Below, in pieces: positions 7,280 through 9,360 of a stretch of DNA of 9,360 bases. The stretch is from Balneolales bacterium (GTDB lineage: Bacteria > Bacteroidota > Rhodothermia > Balneolales > Natronogracilivirgulaceae), in the NCBI GenBank assembly GCA_007135895.1, contig SLHZ01000141.1, positions 1 through 9,360 of the forward strand, written 5' to 3'. The notes under the pieces were generated by a model. The model ran no database searches and was not told where the DNA came from. It saw only the letters and a list, made by a program, of their open reading frames with translations. A program made the translations under genes and the position numbers. Within the stretch, counting starts at the first letter, position 1. The number at the start of each line of letters is the position of its first letter.

Positions 7280-8185
7280 ATGGCCATGTTTGACACCGAA
7301 CGGGAACAGTATCTCTATTTCCTGAAACTGGAAAAAGGACTCTCGGAAAACTCCCGGATTTCCTATGACCATGATTTGCGCCGGTATTTAACCTTCATCT
7401 ACCGGGATGCCGGAATCAGGGATCTTTCGGGCATTACCCTGGAGCACATTGAGCAATACCTGCGAACGCTGCTTTCGGCACATCTCTCCCCCAGCACCAT
7501 CGCGCGAAATATATCGGCCATTCGCGGCTTTCACATATTCGCCGTCATGGAGCGCTGGTGCGCGGCCAATCCGGCAGAACTGATTGAACTGCCTCGCAAA
7601 GGCCGTTCTCTTCCGGAAGTTCTCGATCAGGACGAAGTGGCGGCCATGCTGGAAGCCCCGGACCGTTCGAGCGTTCTGGGGAAGCGGGATGCCGCCATAC
7701 TCGAACTCATGTACGCCACCGGAATGCGCGCCAGTGAAACCATTGAACTTCAGACCGACCAGTATATTCCCGATATCCGGCTGCTGCGAGTCATCGGCAA
7801 AGGCAACAAGGAGCGACTCATACCGGTCGGCTCAATGGCCATCAAAGCACTGTCCGATTATATGCGCCAGGCCCGCCCCATGCTGATCCGCACAGGTACC
7901 GACACCGGGAACCGCCTGTTCCTCAGTTATCGTGGCAAGCCGCTTTCGAGGATGACCCTCTGGCAGATCGTCACCGATGCCGCCGGAAAGGCGGGGATCA
8001 CCAAATCGATTCACCCTCACACCCTGCGGCACTCCTTTGCGACACATTTGCTTGAAGGCGGGGCAGACCTTCGTGCCGTACAGGAGATGCTGGGGCATGT
8101 TTCGATTCTGACCACCGAGATCTATACCCATATTGACCGCTCCTTTCTTGAGGAAGTCCACAAAACCTATCACCCAAGAGCCTGA
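7280..8185 (+). CDS. xerD: Site-specific tyrosine recombinase, XerD type
   Basis: Cytoplasmic recombinase of the XerC/XerD group, which resolves chromosome dimers at dif together with a partner recombinase and FtsK. The protein has 301 residues, the normal Xer length. The N-terminal SAM-like DNA-binding domain (about 5-90) has the familiar YLKLEKGLSENSRISYDHDL-type opening and the LSPSTIARNISAIRGFH segment. The catalytic domain holds the full active set: R150 in ATGMRASE, K174 in GKGNKERLIPV, H247 and R250 in HPHTLRHSFATHL, H273 in MLGHVSI, and nucleophile Y282 in TTEIYTHID. The XerD assignment over XerC rests on overall resemblance and is moderate. Nothing nearby (no att-like repeats, integrase cargo or transposon genes) suggests a mobile-element integrase. 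Start ATG 7280 is 11 bases after the pgpH stop. ATG 7286 would shorten it by two residues. Confidence 0.93.
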   Translation: MAMFDTEREQYLYFLKLEKGLSENSRISYDHDLRRYLTFIYRDAGIRDLSGITLEHIEQYLRTLLSAHLSPSTIARNISAIRGFHIFAVMERWCAANPAELIELPRKGRSLPEVLDQDEVAAMLEAPDRSSVLGKRDAAILELMYATGMRASETIELQTDQYIPDIRLLRVIGKGNKERLIPVGSMAIKALSDYMRQARPMLIRTGTDTGNRLFLSYRGKPLSRMTLWQIVTDAAGKAGITKSIHPHTLRHSFATHLLEGGADLRAVQEMLGHVSILTTEIYTHIDRSFLEEVHKTYHPRA

Positions 8186-8190
8186 CCCGG

Positions 8191-9273
8191 ATGAACCATC
8201 AACCCGACCACCCGGCCAATGTTCCGGCCGATGCCGTTCTCTCTCCCATGACCTGGCGGGGGGACCACCTTCAGATGATCGACCAGACCCGGCTTCCTTC
8301 CGAAGAGGTCTGGCTGGAATTGCGCACTGCCGGGGAGGTACGCGAAGCGATACAGTCGCTGCGTGTCCGCGGCGCACCTGCTATCGGCATAGCGGCGGCC
8401 TACGGTCTTTATCTGGGAGTTTGGGATTACCCTGCCGAAAACCGGCAGGATCTGATCAGGCATCTCCAGCATGTCTCCGGCCAGCTGGCCTCTTCACGTC
8501 CCACCGCAGTGAACCTCACCTGGGCACTGAACCGGTCACTAGAAAACGTAAAGAACCACGAATCCAAAGACCCGTCAGTGCTGAAACAGGTCGTGCTGGA
8601 TTATGCGCAAAAACTGCACGAAGAAGACATGCGGATCTGTGTGGATATCGGATATGCCGGTCAGCCCCTGGTGCCTCAGGAAGCCGGGGTCATAACCCAC
8701 TGCAACACCGGAAGTCTGGCCACCGGCCGCTACGGAACAGCCCTGTCGGTTATCTATCATGCTCATCTTGAAGGAAAAAACATCCATGTCTGGGTAGATG
8801 AAACACGGCCCCTGCTGCAAGGAAGCAGGCTGACGGCCTGGGAACTTGGGCGGACAGGAATCCCTTACCACCTCATCACCGACTCCATGGCCGGATGGGT
8901 TATGAAAACCAAACGGGCAGACCTGGTCATCGTCGGCACCGATCGCGTAGCGGCCAACGGAGACACCGCCAACAAAATAGGAACCTATGCTCTGTCCATT
9001 CTCGCAGAATACCACTCCGTCCCCTTCTACGTTGCCGCACCCTTGTCATCGATCGATTTGTCCATCCCCGACGGCGATCATATTCCCATCGAAGAGCGGG
9101 ATCCCGGTGAAGTGAGATACACCGCTTCCTGTGCTACCGCTCCGGAAGACGCCCCGGTCTTTAACCCCGCTTTCGATGTCACACCCCACTCGTTAATCCG
9201 GGGTTTCATTACGGAAAAAGGGATTGTTCGACCTGATTTCAGCAAGAATCTCAGCCGGCTTCTGTCGGACTGA
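8191..9273 (+). CDS. mtnA: S-methyl-5-thioribose-1-phosphate isomerase MtnA
   Basis: Isomerises 5-methylthioribose 1-phosphate to methylthioribulose 1-phosphate in the cytoplasm, the aldose-to-ketose step of methionine salvage (or of a methylthioribulose/DHAP shunt). The length of 360 residues fits the family. Diagnostic motifs in order are VRGAPAIGIAAAYG (residues 59-72), THCNTGSLAT with catalytic C171 (169-178), YGTAL, WVDETRPLLQGSRLTAWEL (201-219), VGTDRVAANGDTANKIGTYA with catalytic D251 (248-267), FYVAAPLSSIDL, HIPIEER, and NPAFDVTPHSLI (325-336). The Cys/Asp pair and the RGAPAIG phosphate-site motif separate it from the related eIF2B regulatory subunits. It begins 5 bases after the xerD stop, so co-transcription is likely. 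No mtnB/C/D/K/P gene follows within the window, and the role of salvage in this organism cannot be seen here. The ATG at 8191 has no Shine-Dalgarno, as is usual in this window. Confidence 0.97.
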   Translation: MNHQPDHPANVPADAVLSPMTWRGDHLQMIDQTRLPSEEVWLELRTAGEVREAIQSLRVRGAPAIGIAAAYGLYLGVWDYPAENRQDLIRHLQHVSGQLASSRPTAVNLTWALNRSLENVKNHESKDPSVLKQVVLDYAQKLHEEDMRICVDIGYAGQPLVPQEAGVITHCNTGSLATGRYGTALSVIYHAHLEGKNIHVWVDETRPLLQGSRLTAWELGRTGIPYHLITDSMAGWVMKTKRADLVIVGTDRVAANGDTANKIGTYALSILAEYHSVPFYVAAPLSSIDLSIPDGDHIPIEERDPGEVRYTASCATAPEDAPVFNPAFDVTPHSLIRGFITEKGIVRPDFSKNLSRLLSD

Positions 9274-9358
9274 GATCGTGCAGCGCACAGACCGACAGGA
9301 AGGTGTCATAGCCCTTGCCTGCCCGGATGACAACAGGATCGTCTCCGGACATGTCCAC
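9251..9358 (-). CDS. Possible C-terminal end of a convergent minus-strand gene (partial)
   Basis: Read on the minus strand, one frame is open from the right edge to a TGA at 9251-9253, encoding a 35-residue tail that begins VDMSGDDPVVIRAGKGYDTF and ends SPTEAG. Its amino-acid mix looks protein-like, and the stop lies inside the last 23 bases of mtnA, a common convergent arrangement. The alternative is that these bases are non-coding or belong to a + strand gene: an ATG at 9327 is also open to the edge. No family is recognised in so short a fragment. Confidence 0.35.
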   Translation of the reverse strand: MDMSGDDPVVIRAGKGYDTFLSVCALHDLSPTEAG

Positions 9359-9360
9359 GA

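Noticed and set aside
7280..8185. Tyrosine recombinase as a sign of an integrated mobile element
   Set aside because: Its length and motifs fit housekeeping XerD, it is packed between core genes with short gaps, and no attachment-site repeats or cargo genes are seen.
8133..8771. A 212-codon + strand frame across the xerD end and mtnA start
   Set aside because: It overlaps two well-supported genes in another frame, and its product is Arg/Ser/Pro-rich low-complexity sequence typical of an out-of-frame reading.

Overview
The window carries an ordinary bacterial chromosomal segment with seven protein-coding genes, all on the + strand and tightly packed, plus a possible end of a minus-strand gene at the right edge. 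Sequence composition is moderate in GC. Apart from a short AGGA before the symporter gene, the starts lack a recognisable Shine-Dalgarno sequence. Together with the protein types (single-domain STAS protein, SSS-family symporter, 7TM-HD phosphodiesterase, XerD), this suggests a member of the Bacteroidota/Balneolota/Rhodothermota group. That placement is inference, not proof. I see no mobile element, CRISPR array, rRNA or tRNA.

Layout, left to right. (1) 2-814: a membrane protein with one transmembrane segment, an acidic Pro/Ala-rich linker and a small beta-rich domain, best read as the C-terminal part of a RodZ-like cell-shape protein whose N-terminal helix-turn-helix would lie before the window. 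(2) 883-2898 (or from GTG 865): complete NAD+-dependent DNA ligase LigA, preceded by a small cluster of inverted TGATTC/GAATCA sites. (3) 2899-3050: a 152-base leader holding three tandem copies of a roughly 21-bp repeat, each starting with ATG and creating overlapping micro-ORFs. (4) 3051-3404: a STAS-domain anti-sigma-antagonist-like protein. (5) 3404-4852: a sodium:solute symporter whose ATG overlaps the STAS stop codon by one base. (6) 4890-7268: a PgpH-type 7TM-HD phosphodiesterase expected to degrade cyclic di-AMP. (7) 7280-8185: XerD-like tyrosine recombinase. (8) 8191-9273: MtnA, methylthioribose-1-phosphate isomerase. (9) 9251-9358 on the minus strand: a possible C-terminal end of a convergent gene.

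The STAS-to-mtnA stretch (gaps of -1, 37, 11 and 5 bases, same strand) is probably one transcription unit. Its members span transport, second-messenger turnover, chromosome dimer resolution and methionine salvage, so it looks like a housekeeping string rather than a dedicated pathway. The part most likely to hold something not yet described is the STAS/symporter pair with its repeat-bearing leader. The neighbouring c-di-AMP phosphodiesterase makes a link to solute or osmotic control possible but unproven. I did not find convincing evidence of a novel defence or mobile system.
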